NCBI GenBank assembly: GCA_036675345.1
Contig: JAKFFE010000031.1
Location: 186,001 to 250,000, forward strand
From: JALYOC01 sp036675345
GTDB lineage: Bacteria > Myxococcota > Myxococcia > Myxococcales > Myxococcaceae
Reading direction: 5' to 3'
DNA: 64,000 nucleotides
Shown: positions 16,843-26,390 of the stretch, one piece after another
Numbering within the stretch: position 1 is the first letter of the stretch
How the letters are laid out: each line of letters starts with the position of its first letter
The notes under the pieces: generated by a model
What the model was told of the DNA's origin: nothing
Database searches by the model: none
The model's input: the letters and a program-made list of their open reading frames with translations, nothing else
Position numbers and translations under genes: made by a program

Positions 16843-19299
16843 ATGGCGCGCCCGCAGGAAGCGGTGACGAATCCGAGGGCAGTGGAGGCACAGGTCCCGG
16901 CGATGGCCGGCGAGCCGCAACGGGCACCCCTGGCCGCGGCGCTGATCGCCGCCGCGCTGCTCTCCCAGGAGGTGCTGGTGGGGCGGCTGCTGTCGGTGGC
17001 CACCTGGTACTCGCTGGGCTACCTGGCCTTGACCCTGGGGCTGCTGGGGATGACCGCCGGAGCACTGGTGGTCCACCTGCGACCGGCCTGGTTCGAAGAG
17101 GGCAAGGGGCTCTCCGCGGCGCTGGCACTCTCGGCGTTGGGCACGGTGGCCTCCACCTTCTGGACCACCCGCACCCGGGTGGTGCTGGACCTGAACGCGC
17201 CCTGGTCCACGCTGGGAACGCTGGTGGTGCTCTCGGTGCTCTTCGCGTTGCCCTTCGCCGGGGGCGGGGCGGCCCTCTCGGTGCTGCTCACCCGGGCCCG
17301 GCGTCCGGGGATCGTGTATGGCGCCGACCTGGTGGGATCGGCGGTGGGCGCCGCCCTGGCCGCGCCGCTGATCGCCTGGATGGGAGCTCCGCGCGCCTTG
17401 CTGGTGGCGGCGCTGCTGCCGCCGCTGGCGATGCTGGTGCTGGCGCGAGGCCGACGCGAGCAGGGGAGGGCGGGGCTGCTGGCGTTGGCGGTGCTGCTGA
17501 TCGCCCAGGCGCCGGACTCCGGCAGCCTCCGCTGGATCAAGGGCCACCTCTACCCCCAGGGGGAGCAGCCACTGGCGCAGGCGTGGAACTCGATGTCCTA
17601 CGTGCGCGCCGAGCACTTCCGGCAGCAGCGCCCGTTCTACTGGGCGCCGCTGGAGGGCGCGCCGATGCATCAGGTGGAGGTGTCCTTCCTGCGCATCGAC
17701 GGTGAGGCAGGGACCGCCGCCTACGCCTACCGGGATCTGCGCGCGGAGCTGGGCTTCCTGGACTGGGACATCACCTCCGCGGTGTACCGGATCCGCGAGG
17801 GAGGCCGGGCGCTGGTGATCGGGGTCGGAGGCGGACGGGACGTGGCCGCGGCCCGGCTGCACGACGCCGAGGTGGACGCGGTGGAGTTCAACCCGATCTT
17901 CCTTCAGTTGCTGCGCGGTCCGCTGGCCGAGAAGGTGCCGATCGTCAGCGAGCCCCACACCCGCTTCCACGTGGAGGACGGCCGCTCCTGGGCGGCGCGC
18001 TCCGAAGGCGGGTTCCGGGTGATCGTGGCCTCGCTGGTGGACACCTGGGCCTCCACCGGGATGGGGGCGATGACCCTCTCCGAGAACTCGCTCTATACCC
18101 GCGAGGCGTGGGCGCTGTTCCTCTCCCGCCTCGACCCCACCGGGGTGCTCAGCTTCTCCCGCTGGTATGAACCCTCGCGGCCGCTGGAGACCGGGCGGCT
18201 GCTGGCGCTGGCCGCCTCCGCGCTGCGCGCCCGGGGAGTCCAGCAGCCTGGCCTGCACCTGGCGCTGGTGGCGCGGGGGAACATCGCCACCTTGCTGACC
18301 TCTCCCTCACCGTTCGCCTCCGCCGATCTGGAGAAGCTGGCGGCGCTAGAGGGGCAGGGCGCCAGTCTGCTGTGGCTGCCGGGACGGAGCGAGGCGCCCT
18401 GGGCCCGCGAGATCCTGGAGGCCTCCCAGAGAGAGGAGCTGGCCAGGCTGGGCGCGCGCCAGGGCGTGGACCTGAGCCCGCCCACCGACGACCGTCCGTT
18501 CTTCTTCCTCCAGGTGCCGCTGCGGACCTGGTTCTCCCCCGCCCGGCTGGGTGCGCTGCTGGAGCAGGGCGGCGGGATGCTCTACGGCAACGTGGTGGCA
18601 GTGGGCGCGGTGGCCGCGGCCTTCCTGATCGCCGCGCTGCTGGGGGTGCTGTGGCTGATCGTCCCGCTGTGGCGCAGGCGCGGCGCGCTCTCCTCGTTGC
18701 CCCGGGTCCAGCGGGTGATCGTGCTGGGGTACTTCGCCGGGCTGGGCCTGGGCTTCATGCTGTTCGAGATCGCCACCGCCCAGCGGCTGCACCTCTTGCT
18801 GGGAGATCCCACCTGGGCGCTGGCCCTGACCCTGACCCCGCTGACCCTGGCAGCGGGGGCGGGCGCCGCGCTCTCCGAACGGCTGGCGCCCCGGCGGCGG
18901 GTCCTGGCCGGGATCCCGGCGGTCGCCGCGCTGCTGATGGGCGCGTGGGCCTTGCTGCCCGCCAGCGCGATCGAGGGGGTGCTGGCCCAACCGTACCTGT
19001 GGCGCGCCACCTTCTCGGTGCTGGCGGTGGCCATCCCTGGCTTCGCGATGGGCTTCTTGTTCCCGCTGGGGCTGCGCCGGGTCCAGGTGGTGGCGCCGGA
19101 GGGAGCGGTGTGGTGCTGGGGCGTCAACGGCGCCCTGTCGGTGGCAGGCTCCGGGGCGGCGGTGTTCCTGTCGGTGGGCTGGGGGATCTCGGTCACCTTG
19201 CTGCTGGCGGCCGGGGTCTACCTGTGGATCGCTGTCCTGGGGGCGGGGCTGGCCAACCTGGGACCCGGGACGGCTCAGCCGCCGACCGGCTCCTCGTAG
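16843..19299 (+). CDS. Multi-pass membrane protein with spermidine-synthase-like methyltransferase fold
   Basis: 818 residues. Two blocks of membrane helices (about residues 25-225 and 575-805) flank a soluble Rossmann domain (about 260-560). In it the nucleotide-binding loop V-I-G-V-G-G-G-R-D lies near residues 325-333, followed by V-D-A-V-E-F-N-P (acidic end of strand 2). The motif L-S-E-N-S-L-Y-T-x-E-A-W typical of the MFS-fused spermidine-synthase-like family is present. Members are annotated as spermidine synthases, but no polyamine pathway gene is adjacent and the aminopropyl-transfer Asp is not obvious, so I do not assign that reaction. Its last 25 bp overlap the end of the convergent gene on the other strand. 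Confidence 0.75.
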   Translation: MARPQEAVTNPRAVEAQVPAMAGEPQRAPLAAALIAAALLSQEVLVGRLLSVATWYSLGYLALTLGLLGMTAGALVVHLRPAWFEEGKGLSAALALSALGTVASTFWTTRTRVVLDLNAPWSTLGTLVVLSVLFALPFAGGGAALSVLLTRARRPGIVYGADLVGSAVGAALAAPLIAWMGAPRALLVAALLPPLAMLVLARGRREQGRAGLLALAVLLIAQAPDSGSLRWIKGHLYPQGEQPLAQAWNSMSYVRAEHFRQQRPFYWAPLEGAPMHQVEVSFLRIDGEAGTAAYAYRDLRAELGFLDWDITSAVYRIREGGRALVIGVGGGRDVAAARLHDAEVDAVEFNPIFLQLLRGPLAEKVPIVSEPHTRFHVEDGRSWAARSEGGFRVIVASLVDTWASTGMGAMTLSENSLYTREAWALFLSRLDPTGVLSFSRWYEPSRPLETGRLLALAASALRARGVQQPGLHLALVARGNIATLLTSPSPFASADLEKLAALEGQGASLLWLPGRSEAPWAREILEASQREELARLGARQGVDLSPPTDDRPFFFLQVPLRTWFSPARLGALLEQGGGMLYGNVVAVGAVAAAFLIAALLGVLWLIVPLWRRRGALSSLPRVQRVIVLGYFAGLGLGFMLFEIATAQRLHLLLGDPTWALALTLTPLTLAAGAGAALSERLAPRRRVLAGIPAVAALLMGAWALLPASAIEGVLAQPYLWRATFSVLAVAIPGFAMGFLFPLGLRRVQVVAPEGAVWCWGVNGALSVAGSGAAVFLSVGWGISVTLLLAAGVYLWIAVLGAGLANLGPGTAQPPTGSS

Positions 19300-19946
19300 G
19301 GCTTGGTCTTCACCCGCCGCTTGGGGTTGTTGCTGCGGAGGATCTCCGGGGCGCTGCCCCGGGAGACGCCGCCCATCCCGCGGCAGGGGACGACCACCGG
19401 CTTGCTCAGCGGAGGCAGATAGATCAGCCGGCACTTCTTCCCGGTGGGGAGGGTGGCGCGCGAGGCATCCACCATGATCCGGACCTCCTTGCCCTCCACC
19501 CCCAGCCGCTCGCGATCCCGGCGGTGATCGAGCTCGGCGATCACGTCTCCGGAGTCCAGGCGGGTGTCGTTGTCCTCCAGCGCCCGGATCTTCACCCGGA
19601 TGTAGTGGCCCGCGCTCTCCTCGCCGAAGTCGGTGTGTCCCTGGACCAGGATCCCCAGATCCGCGCCGGTCTGGGGCTTGCCCTCGCCGGTCTGCATCCC
19701 GGTCTTTGGATCGCCGTCGGTGTCGATCAGCAAGGTGGCGTTGGCGCAGCGCTTCTTGCACTCCTCGCCCCAGGGGGTCTTGTCGAAGTCCAGGTTCAGC
19801 GCGAAGTCGGTGCCTTGGGGCCGCACGCTGGCCCGGCGGACCACCGGCCGCTCCTCATCCGGATCCGGCTTGAAGGTCAGGGTCCCTTCCACCCCCACGG
19901 CCAGGGGAGAGAGGACCGCGCCGAGGATCACCAGGGTTGCGCGCAT
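19275..19946 (-). CDS. Secreted protein of unknown function with CxxxC pair
   Basis: 223 residues with a signal peptide at the N-terminus (M-R-A-T-L-V-I-L then a cut near A-V-G). The mature part has an acidic beginning, a C-K-K-R-C pair near residue 70, D-T-D-G-D-P-K-T-G (a calcium-binding-like acidic loop, about 78-88), and alternating strands consistent with a beta-sandwich. No catalytic motif was recognised. The ATG at 19946 is preferred to an upstream TTG because it begins the signal peptide directly. The stop lies inside the 3' end of the convergent membrane-protein gene. Start is 49 bp from the divergent archaemetzincin gene, so the two share a promoter region. Confidence 0.6.
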   Translation of the reverse strand: MRATLVILGAVLSPLAVGVEGTLTFKPDPDEERPVVRRASVRPQGTDFALNLDFDKTPWGEECKKRCANATLLIDTDGDPKTGMQTGEGKPQTGADLGILVQGHTDFGEESAGHYIRVKIRALEDNDTRLDSGDVIAELDHRRDRERLGVEGKEVRIMVDASRATLPTGKKCRLIYLPPLSKPVVVPCRGMGGVSRGSAPEILRSNNPKRRVKTKPYEEPVGG

Positions 19947-19980
19947 GGCCCCATTCAACCCGCGGCGGGGGCCGCTCGTC

Positions 19981-19986
19981 TATCCT
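19981..19986 (+). promoter_or_regulatory. -10-like box TATCCT before archaemetzincin
   Basis: TATCCT ends 9 bp before the ATG at 19996, with no Shine-Dalgarno sequence in between. Leaderless transcription is likely; no clear -35 was found. Confidence 0.35.
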
Positions 19987-19995
19987 GGGCGCGGA

Positions 19996-20937
19996 ATGCG
20001 CACCGGTCGGATCCAGGGAGTGTTTCTGGCGGTGGCCGCAGTGCTGCTCGTGTCTGGCGCGGTGAAGGTGCTGCTGCTGCCCACCCACCCGGTGAGCCGT
20101 GTGGCCCAGCTCCGTGACGAGCCGTTGCCCTCACCCTTCGAGGCCCTCAAGCCGCTGCATCGACCCAAGACGCCGCCCGTGGCCAACGACTGGTTGGCCA
20201 GCTACCCGGAGCGGGGCGAGACGCTGGCGGAGTACCTGGCCTCCGACCCGGTACGGGCCAGCTCGCAGCGTCGCATCCTGTATGTGCTTCACGTGGGGAC
20301 CCTGACCGACCGGCAGCGGGAGACGGCCGAACAGACCGCCGACTATCTGGGCAGGTTCTTCGGGTTGCCGGTGCAGCTCCTGCCTCCGCTGGAGGCCAGC
20401 GCGATCCCCGCCGAAGCGCGCCGGATCAACCCGCGCTCCCCGGATCATCCGCAGCTCTTCACCGGCTGGGTGCTGGCGCAGCTGGTGCCGCTCCGTCCGC
20501 CCGACGCGCTGGCGGTGCTGGCGCTCACCGGGGAGGACCTGTTCCCCGATCCGTCCTGGAACTTCGTTTTTGGCCAGGCCGCTCCCGACCAGGGGGTGGG
20601 GGTGTGGTCGCTGCATCGCTTCTCCACCCCCGGGCAGGAGGAGCGCCTCTTGGCGCGCACCCTGAAGCTGGCCGCGCACGAGCTGGGCCACCTGCTCTCG
20701 GTGACCCACTGTCCGGCGTACGAGTGCGTGATGAACGGAAGCAACCATCTGGAGGAGACCGACAGCCGCCCGCTCGAGCCGTGCCCTTCCTGTCTGGCGA
20801 AGCTGCTGGCGAGCACCGGCGCCGACCCGCTGCACCGCTACGATTCACTCCTGGAGTTCTGGTCCGCCCGGCAGCCGCCGTCCGGACTCACGTCACACCT
20901 GACCGCCGCGCGCGCCGCGGTGCTGGAGGCCCGATGA
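19996..20937 (+). CDS. amzA: Archaemetzincin family zinc protease (M54), membrane-anchored
   Basis: 313 residues. One hydrophobic segment near residues 9-25 looks like a signal anchor, placing the enzyme outside the cytoplasm. The signature is complete: H-E-L-G-H-L-L-S-V-T-H-C near residues 230-241 (the three zinc ligands), then C-V-M-N-G-S with the Met-turn, an E-x-D motif and C-P-S-C, which bind the second zinc ion of archaemetzincins. Archaeal and bacterial members are usually about 180 residues, so about 100 extra N-terminal residues are present here. Physiological substrates of the family are unknown. The stop overlaps the start of the following gene by 4 bp (ATGA). Confidence 0.88.
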   Translation: MRTGRIQGVFLAVAAVLLVSGAVKVLLLPTHPVSRVAQLRDEPLPSPFEALKPLHRPKTPPVANDWLASYPERGETLAEYLASDPVRASSQRRILYVLHVGTLTDRQRETAEQTADYLGRFFGLPVQLLPPLEASAIPAEARRINPRSPDHPQLFTGWVLAQLVPLRPPDALAVLALTGEDLFPDPSWNFVFGQAAPDQGVGVWSLHRFSTPGQEERLLARTLKLAAHELGHLLSVTHCPAYECVMNGSNHLEETDSRPLEPCPSCLAKLLASTGADPLHRYDSLLEFWSARQPPSGLTSHLTAARAAVLEAR

Positions 20938-21593
20938 CCCCACCGCTCTATGTCCGTCAGCTGCAGCTGGGAACGATGGACAACTTCGTCTACCTGGTCG
21001 GCGCCGAGGGCGCTTCCGAGGTCGCGGTGATCGATCCCGCCTGGGACGTTCCCGCCATCGAACGGGCCGCCGCGGAGGACGGGAAGGTGATCACCGCCGC
21101 CTTCGCCTCCCACTGTCACCACGACCACATCAACGGGGTGCCCGAGCTGCTCTCCCGGCATGACATCCCGCTCTACGCCCAGCGGGAGGAGATCGCCTTC
21201 TCCCCGGAGTTGCGGCGGATCGGCGACGCGGTCCGGCCGCTTGACCCCGGGCAGCAGGTGCAGATTGGCCCGCTGGCGATCCGGGCCCTGCACACCCCCG
21301 GGCATACCCCCGGCTCGCAGTGTCTGCAGGTCGGCGACGCGGTGGTCTCCGGAGACACGGTGTTCGTCGGTCGGTGTGGGCGGTGTGATCTCAACGGCGG
21401 CGACCCGGAGGCGATGCACCGGTCCATCACCCAGGTGCTGATGAAGCTGCCCGCGGCCACCCGGCTGCTCCCTGGGCACAACTACGGGGAGGTGCCCATC
21501 TCCAGCATCGCGCGGGAGACGGCGCAGAACCCGTACTTCCAGTTCGGGGACGTGGCCGACTTCGTGGCCTACCGGATGAAGCCGCGCGGGTAG
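20934..21593 (+). CDS. Metallo-beta-lactamase-fold hydrolase (glyoxalase II-like)
   Basis: 219 residues, the size of small MBL hydrolases. The zinc motif H-C-H-H-D-H lies near residues 60-65. Later metal ligands are the His in H-T-P-G-H-T-P-G near 120-127, the Asp in S-G-D-T-V-F-V-G and the His in L-P-G-H-N-Y-G. The motif G-R-C-G-R-C-D-L-N-G-G-D-P is like that of hydroxyacylglutathione hydrolase/persulfide dioxygenase relatives; the substrate cannot be assigned. Translation is coupled to archaemetzincin through an ATGA overlap. The stop is 2 bp from the stop of the convergent M50-like gene. Confidence 0.82.
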   Translation: MTPPLYVRQLQLGTMDNFVYLVGAEGASEVAVIDPAWDVPAIERAAAEDGKVITAAFASHCHHDHINGVPELLSRHDIPLYAQREEIAFSPELRRIGDAVRPLDPGQQVQIGPLAIRALHTPGHTPGSQCLQVGDAVVSGDTVFVGRCGRCDLNGGDPEAMHRSITQVLMKLPAATRLLPGHNYGEVPISSIARETAQNPYFQFGDVADFVAYRMKPRG

Positions 21594-21595
21594 GG

Positions 21596-22318
21596 CTAGG
21601 CGCCCGCGAAGCGGGAGGCGCGCACCCGGCGGGTGGGGCGGAGGCTGATCCACAGCGCCAGCCCCAGCACCCCCAGCGCGGCCACCGTCCACAGCGCGGC
21701 CCACAACAAGGACGGCACGTAGGTCAGCTCTGCCAGCAGCGCGGCATCGCTCATCGCCCGCACCGAGGAGTTCCACAGGTCGTCCCGGACGTCGAACACC
21801 ACGTACAGCCCGGAGAAGGCGGCGATGAACAGGTTGACCACGTCCACCGCGCCGTCGGGCAGGAACCTGGCGCCCAGCCCCATCGCGCCCGCGGTGACCA
21901 GGCAGAAGATCCAGGTGAACGGATCCCCCGCGTAGACCAGTCCCATCACCGCCAGCCAGACGCAGGCCGCGCCCAACACCCAGCGACGAAGCCCGAAGCG
22001 CAGGGTGGCGATCAGCAGCGCGCCGCCGGCGATGGCGCTGCCCACGTAGCCCGCAGAGTAGACGAACACCTTCCCGAACAGTCCGGGGGGCAGCAGCGAA
22101 AGACATTGGCCGGATTGATCGGGCCGGATCGAGATCTGATCCACCGCCCCACCGACAAGCAGGGTGCCAAGCGCGTGCCCGCTCTCGTGCATCATCACCA
22201 CCAGCAGCTTGAGCGGGTACACCAGCGGGGAATCCCAGAACACCACCCCCACCACCACGCTGGCGATCACCGCGATCACACGCCTTGCAGTGAGGTTGGC
22301 TCCGCTGGGGGTCTTCAT
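21596..22318 (-). CDS. M50B-like membrane metallopeptidase
   Basis: 240 residues with about six hydrophobic helices. The metal-binding motif H-E-S-G-H-A-L-G lies at residues about 44-51 inside the first membrane region, the pattern of site-2 protease-like peptidases (M50B family). The second conserved motif typical of classical site-2 proteases (N-P-D-G) is not visible; D-G-A-V-D-V-V-N is the closest. Activity therefore remains uncertain. TAGGAT on the minus strand (22331-22336) ends 12 bp before the ATG. Stop is 2 bp from the convergent MBL gene. Confidence 0.72.
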   Translation of the reverse strand: MKTPSGANLTARRVIAVIASVVVGVVFWDSPLVYPLKLLVVMMHESGHALGTLLVGGAVDQISIRPDQSGQCLSLLPPGLFGKVFVYSAGYVGSAIAGGALLIATLRFGLRRWVLGAACVWLAVMGLVYAGDPFTWIFCLVTAGAMGLGARFLPDGAVDVVNLFIAAFSGLYVVFDVRDDLWNSSVRAMSDAALLAELTYVPSLLWAALWTVAALGVLGLALWISLRPTRRVRASRFAGA

Positions 22319-22380
22319 CGGTGGGCGTCCATCCTACCAAGCCACAACGAACGAGCGGCCAACCCATTTCCGGGCGGCGG

Positions 22381-22386
22381 TTGACT
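22381..22386 (+). promoter_or_regulatory. -35-like hexamer TTGACT upstream of the CxxC protein gene
   Basis: TTGACT is a one-mismatch -35 element 35 bp before the ATG at 22421. No good -10 lies at 16-18 bp spacing (TGGATC at 17 bp), so the promoter is tentative. Confidence 0.25.
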
Positions 22387-22420
22387 CGGGGGCGACAACT
22401 TGGTGGATCGGCCCTTCCCG

Positions 22421-23176
22421 ATGAGTGACGACGCGCCCTCCGCCCTCCCGCCGATTCCGGTCTTCACCGCGGAGGAGCAGGTCTGCGGCAACTGCAAGCT
22501 GTGGCAGGCGCACTCGGTGGACGACCGGCGTGGCTGGGTCGGCCCCTGCCGGCTGCAGCCGCAGCGTGGGCTGTTCGTTCCCAGCGCCCCGGTGTGCGAC
22601 GCCTTCGTGCCCCGCGGGTCGGTGACCCGGGCCCGGGCGGTGGAACCCCAGACCCGCCAGCGGACGACCCGCAGCGTGGCCCCGCTGGTGGTGCGGCATG
22701 GCCCGGCAGGGACCTCGCCGGTGGTGACCCGGGCAGCCTCGCCGGTGACCACGGTGGGGTACGCCCCGACGCCACAGGCGGCATCCGCCGCTTCAACCGG
22801 GGACACTTTCGATTTTGGAGGAGGACTGATCTTGACCCGCGAAGAGCTGATCGATCTGTTTCGCCAGGCGGTGGGTGACCCGCACCCGCCGGAGATGGCC
22901 AACAAGTGGCAGGGCGGGGTGGTGCAGCTGGTCCCCGGCAACAAGGACCTGCAGGGCAAGGAGCTGCCGATCGACTCCCTGTTCCACAAGGTGGTGATGA
23001 TCCGGGATCGCCTGCGGACGCTGGAGCAGAAGCTCAATGGCCACCCCAAGCTCACCGACGCGGACAAGGTCGAGATGCAGGCCTACGTCACCCGCGCCTA
23101 CGGATCGTTGACCAGCTTCAACATCCTCTTCCGCGACAAGAACGACTTCTTCGTGGGGCAGAAGGGCGACGAGTAG
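22421..23176 (+). CDS. Conserved-looking protein with N-terminal four-Cys motif and C-terminal helical domain
   Basis: 251 residues, no recognised family. Residues 20-60 contain C-G-N-C, then G-P-C and later V-C, four cysteines spaced like a small zinc ribbon. A Pro/Thr/Ser/Val linker (65-125) leads to a helical C-terminal part (130-250) with T-R-E-E-L-I-D-L-F-R and a charged amphipathic stretch. There is no signal peptide, so it is probably cytoplasmic. The ATG at 22421 is chosen over a TTG seven codons earlier. It ends 8 bp from the stop of the convergent ECF sigma gene. Confidence 0.6.
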   Translation: MSDDAPSALPPIPVFTAEEQVCGNCKLWQAHSVDDRRGWVGPCRLQPQRGLFVPSAPVCDAFVPRGSVTRARAVEPQTRQRTTRSVAPLVVRHGPAGTSPVVTRAASPVTTVGYAPTPQAASAASTGDTFDFGGGLILTREELIDLFRQAVGDPHPPEMANKWQGGVVQLVPGNKDLQGKELPIDSLFHKVVMIRDRLRTLEQKLNGHPKLTDADKVEMQAYVTRAYGSLTSFNILFRDKNDFFVGQKGDE

Positions 23177-23184
23177 CCCCCTGC

Positions 23185-23694
23185 TCAGGGGGAGATCCCC
23201 TCCTCCAGCAGTAGCTGTTGCACCCGCGCCCGGCCCCGGTTGAGCGCGCTCTTCACCGTGCCCTCCGGGATCTTCAGCAGCGCGGCGATCTCCGGGTAGC
23301 TCATCCCCCGCAGCTCGCGCAGCCACACCACCTGCTGGTGCTGGGGGCTGACCTGGCGCAGGGCCTCTTCGAAGTGGCGGCGCAGCTCGCGGCCGGCGGC
23401 GGCGGACTCTGGATCCAGCACCGGGTCCGGGTCGTGCCGCAGCCGGGCCCGCCGACGCTGGGAGCGCAGCGAGTTGATGCTGCTGTTGACCATCACCCGG
23501 AACAGCCAGGTGGAGTAGGCGGCCTTCCCGTCGAAGGGCACCTCGGCGAAGCAGAGCCGGATGAACACCTCCTGGACCACGTCCTCCGCCTCGTCCGGGT
23601 CGTGGAGGATGCGCTTGGCAATGGAGAGCGCCCGGGCGCGGTGCTGGCGGTACAGGTCCGAGACGGCTTGGGTCGATCGGGCGGCGGCAGGCAT
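23185..23694 (-). CDS. ECF-type RNA polymerase sigma factor
   Basis: 169 residues, the standard ECF length. Region 2 carries D-E-A-E-D-V-V-Q-E-V-F-I-R and F-R-V-M-V-N-S-S-I-N; region 4 has the helix-turn-helix around M-S-Y-P-E-I-A-A-L-L-K-I-P-E-G-T-V-K-S. No anti-sigma gene is adjacent: the neighbours are the four-Cys protein (convergent) and a divergent YebC gene 97 bp away, so the activating signal is not evident. No Shine-Dalgarno sequence before the ATG. A region with two GGATC copies and an A5 spacer (23715-23732) lies upstream. Confidence 0.88.
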   Translation of the reverse strand: MPAAARSTQAVSDLYRQHRARALSIAKRILHDPDEAEDVVQEVFIRLCFAEVPFDGKAAYSTWLFRVMVNSSINSLRSQRRRARLRHDPDPVLDPESAAAGRELRRHFEEALRQVSPQHQQVVWLRELRGMSYPEIAALLKIPEGTVKSALNRGRARVQQLLLEEGISP

Positions 23695-23791
23695 GGAAGG
23701 GAAACGAATGGATCCGAAAAAGGATCTATCCGTGCCCCTTCACCCCAGGTGCGACATTGCCGCACGTCCCCGGTTCGGGTAGCAAATGCCC

Positions 23792-24514
23792 ATGGGACGC
23801 ATTTTCGAGACCCGCAAGGCGACCATGTTCGCCCGCTGGAACAAGATGGCCAAGGTGTTCACCCGCGTGTCCAAGGACATCGCGATGGCGGTGAAGGCCG
23901 GGGGCACCAGCCCGGACACCAACGCGGCGCTGCGCCGGGCGATCCAGAACGCCCGGGCGGCGAACATGCCCAAGGACAAGGTGGAGAACGCGATCAAGCG
24001 CGCGTCCGGCCACGGGGCGGAGAACTACGAGATCGTGGTCTACGAGGGCTACGCGCCCCACGGGGTGGCAGTGCTGGTGGAGGCCGCCACCGACAACGTC
24101 ACCCGGACGGTGGCCAACATCCGGATGCACTTCAAGGACTGGGGCGGGAACATGGGCGCCACCGGCAGCGTGGCGTTCGGGTTCCAGAAGATGGGCGTGT
24201 TCCGGCTCAACCCGGAGGGGATCAACGCCGACGAGCTGGAGCTGGAGCTGATCGACCACGGGCTGGAGGAGATGGGCGAGGGGAAGGGGGAGAAGGACGA
24301 ACCGCTGCTGATCCTGCGCTGCGCCTTCAACCACTTCGGTCAGCTGCAGTCGGCGATCGAGGCCAAAGGGATCACCCCGCTCTCGGTGGAGGCGGAGTAC
24401 ATCCCCCAGACCCCGGTCTCGCTGCCGGAGGACCAGGCCACCGAGGTGCTGAAGATGGTGGACGCGCTGGAGCAGGACGAAGACGTCCGCGCGGTGTTCC
24501 ACAACCTGGCCTGA
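23792..24514 (+). CDS. YebC/PmpR-family DNA-binding protein (YeeN-like branch)
   Basis: 240 residues. YebC family proteins bind DNA as regulators or, as recently shown for some, help ribosomes through proline runs. The start M-G-R-I-F-E-T-R-K-A and internal N-R-T-V-A-N-I-R, G-N-M-G-A-T-G-S-V-A-F resemble the YeeN branch and Bacteroidetes forms more than E. coli YebC (which begins M-A-G-H-S-K-W). The end, D-V-R-A-V-F-H-N-L, is family-typical. The ATG at 23792 is preferred to one six bases earlier because it matches that conserved start. A weak TTGCCG-N17-TAGCAA promoter ends 6 bp before it. Possibly leaderless. Confidence 0.85.
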   Translation: MGRIFETRKATMFARWNKMAKVFTRVSKDIAMAVKAGGTSPDTNAALRRAIQNARAANMPKDKVENAIKRASGHGAENYEIVVYEGYAPHGVAVLVEAATDNVTRTVANIRMHFKDWGGNMGATGSVAFGFQKMGVFRLNPEGINADELELELIDHGLEEMGEGKGEKDEPLLILRCAFNHFGQLQSAIEAKGITPLSVEAEYIPQTPVSLPEDQATEVLKMVDALEQDEDVRAVFHNLA

Positions 24515-24524
24515 GCGGCCGACG

Positions 24525-24616
24525 GAAGATCGGCACTGCAGATCGGCATCTAGACGCTGCCGGGAGGGGGTTTCCTATCTAAGTTCAGATAGTTAACCTG
24601 TGTCGAAGATCGGCAC
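24525..24616. repeat. Two 12-bp direct repeats and a hairpin between yebC and the FHA activator
   Basis: GAAGATCGGCAC occurs at 24525-24536 and again at 24605-24616; the core GATCGGCA also occurs at 24541-24548. Between them CTATCT (24575-24580) and AGATAG (24587-24592) form a 6-bp hairpin in unusually AT-rich sequence. The gap is between convergent stops (24514 and 24643), so a bidirectional terminator is likely, with the repeats unexplained. Confidence 0.5.
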
Positions 24617-24642
24617 GAAAGGCCCCGATTGGACCCCGGGGC

Positions 24643-26283
<1,641 letters not shown>

Positions 26284-26327
26284 TGGTCCGGCTCCTCCCC
26301 AAAAGGCGGCCGGACTCTCCCATGCCG

Positions 26328-26341
26328 GAAATCATGATTTC
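26328..26341. promoter_or_regulatory. 14-bp perfect palindrome GAAATCATGATTTC upstream of the FHA activator
   Basis: A perfect AT-rich dyad centred 51 bp before the start codon at 26283, in the short gap after gspN. On the minus strand it overlaps TTGAAA (26338-26343), a good -35 hexamer, though the matching -10 is poor. Candidate repressor or autoregulatory operator. Confidence 0.5.
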
Positions 26342-26350
26342 AACGGGGGA

Positions 26351-26366
26351 CCGGGCCCGGGCCCGG
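26351..26366. terminator. GC palindrome at the end of the gsp operon
   Basis: CCGGGCCCGGGCCCGG is a perfect 16-bp palindrome 25 bp beyond the gspN stop. On the minus strand it is flanked by GGGGCCCCCC. No U-tract is present. Probable 3' end structure of the T2SS transcript. Confidence 0.5.
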
Positions 26367-26390
26367 CGGGGGGCCCCGATTCCTTCTCGG

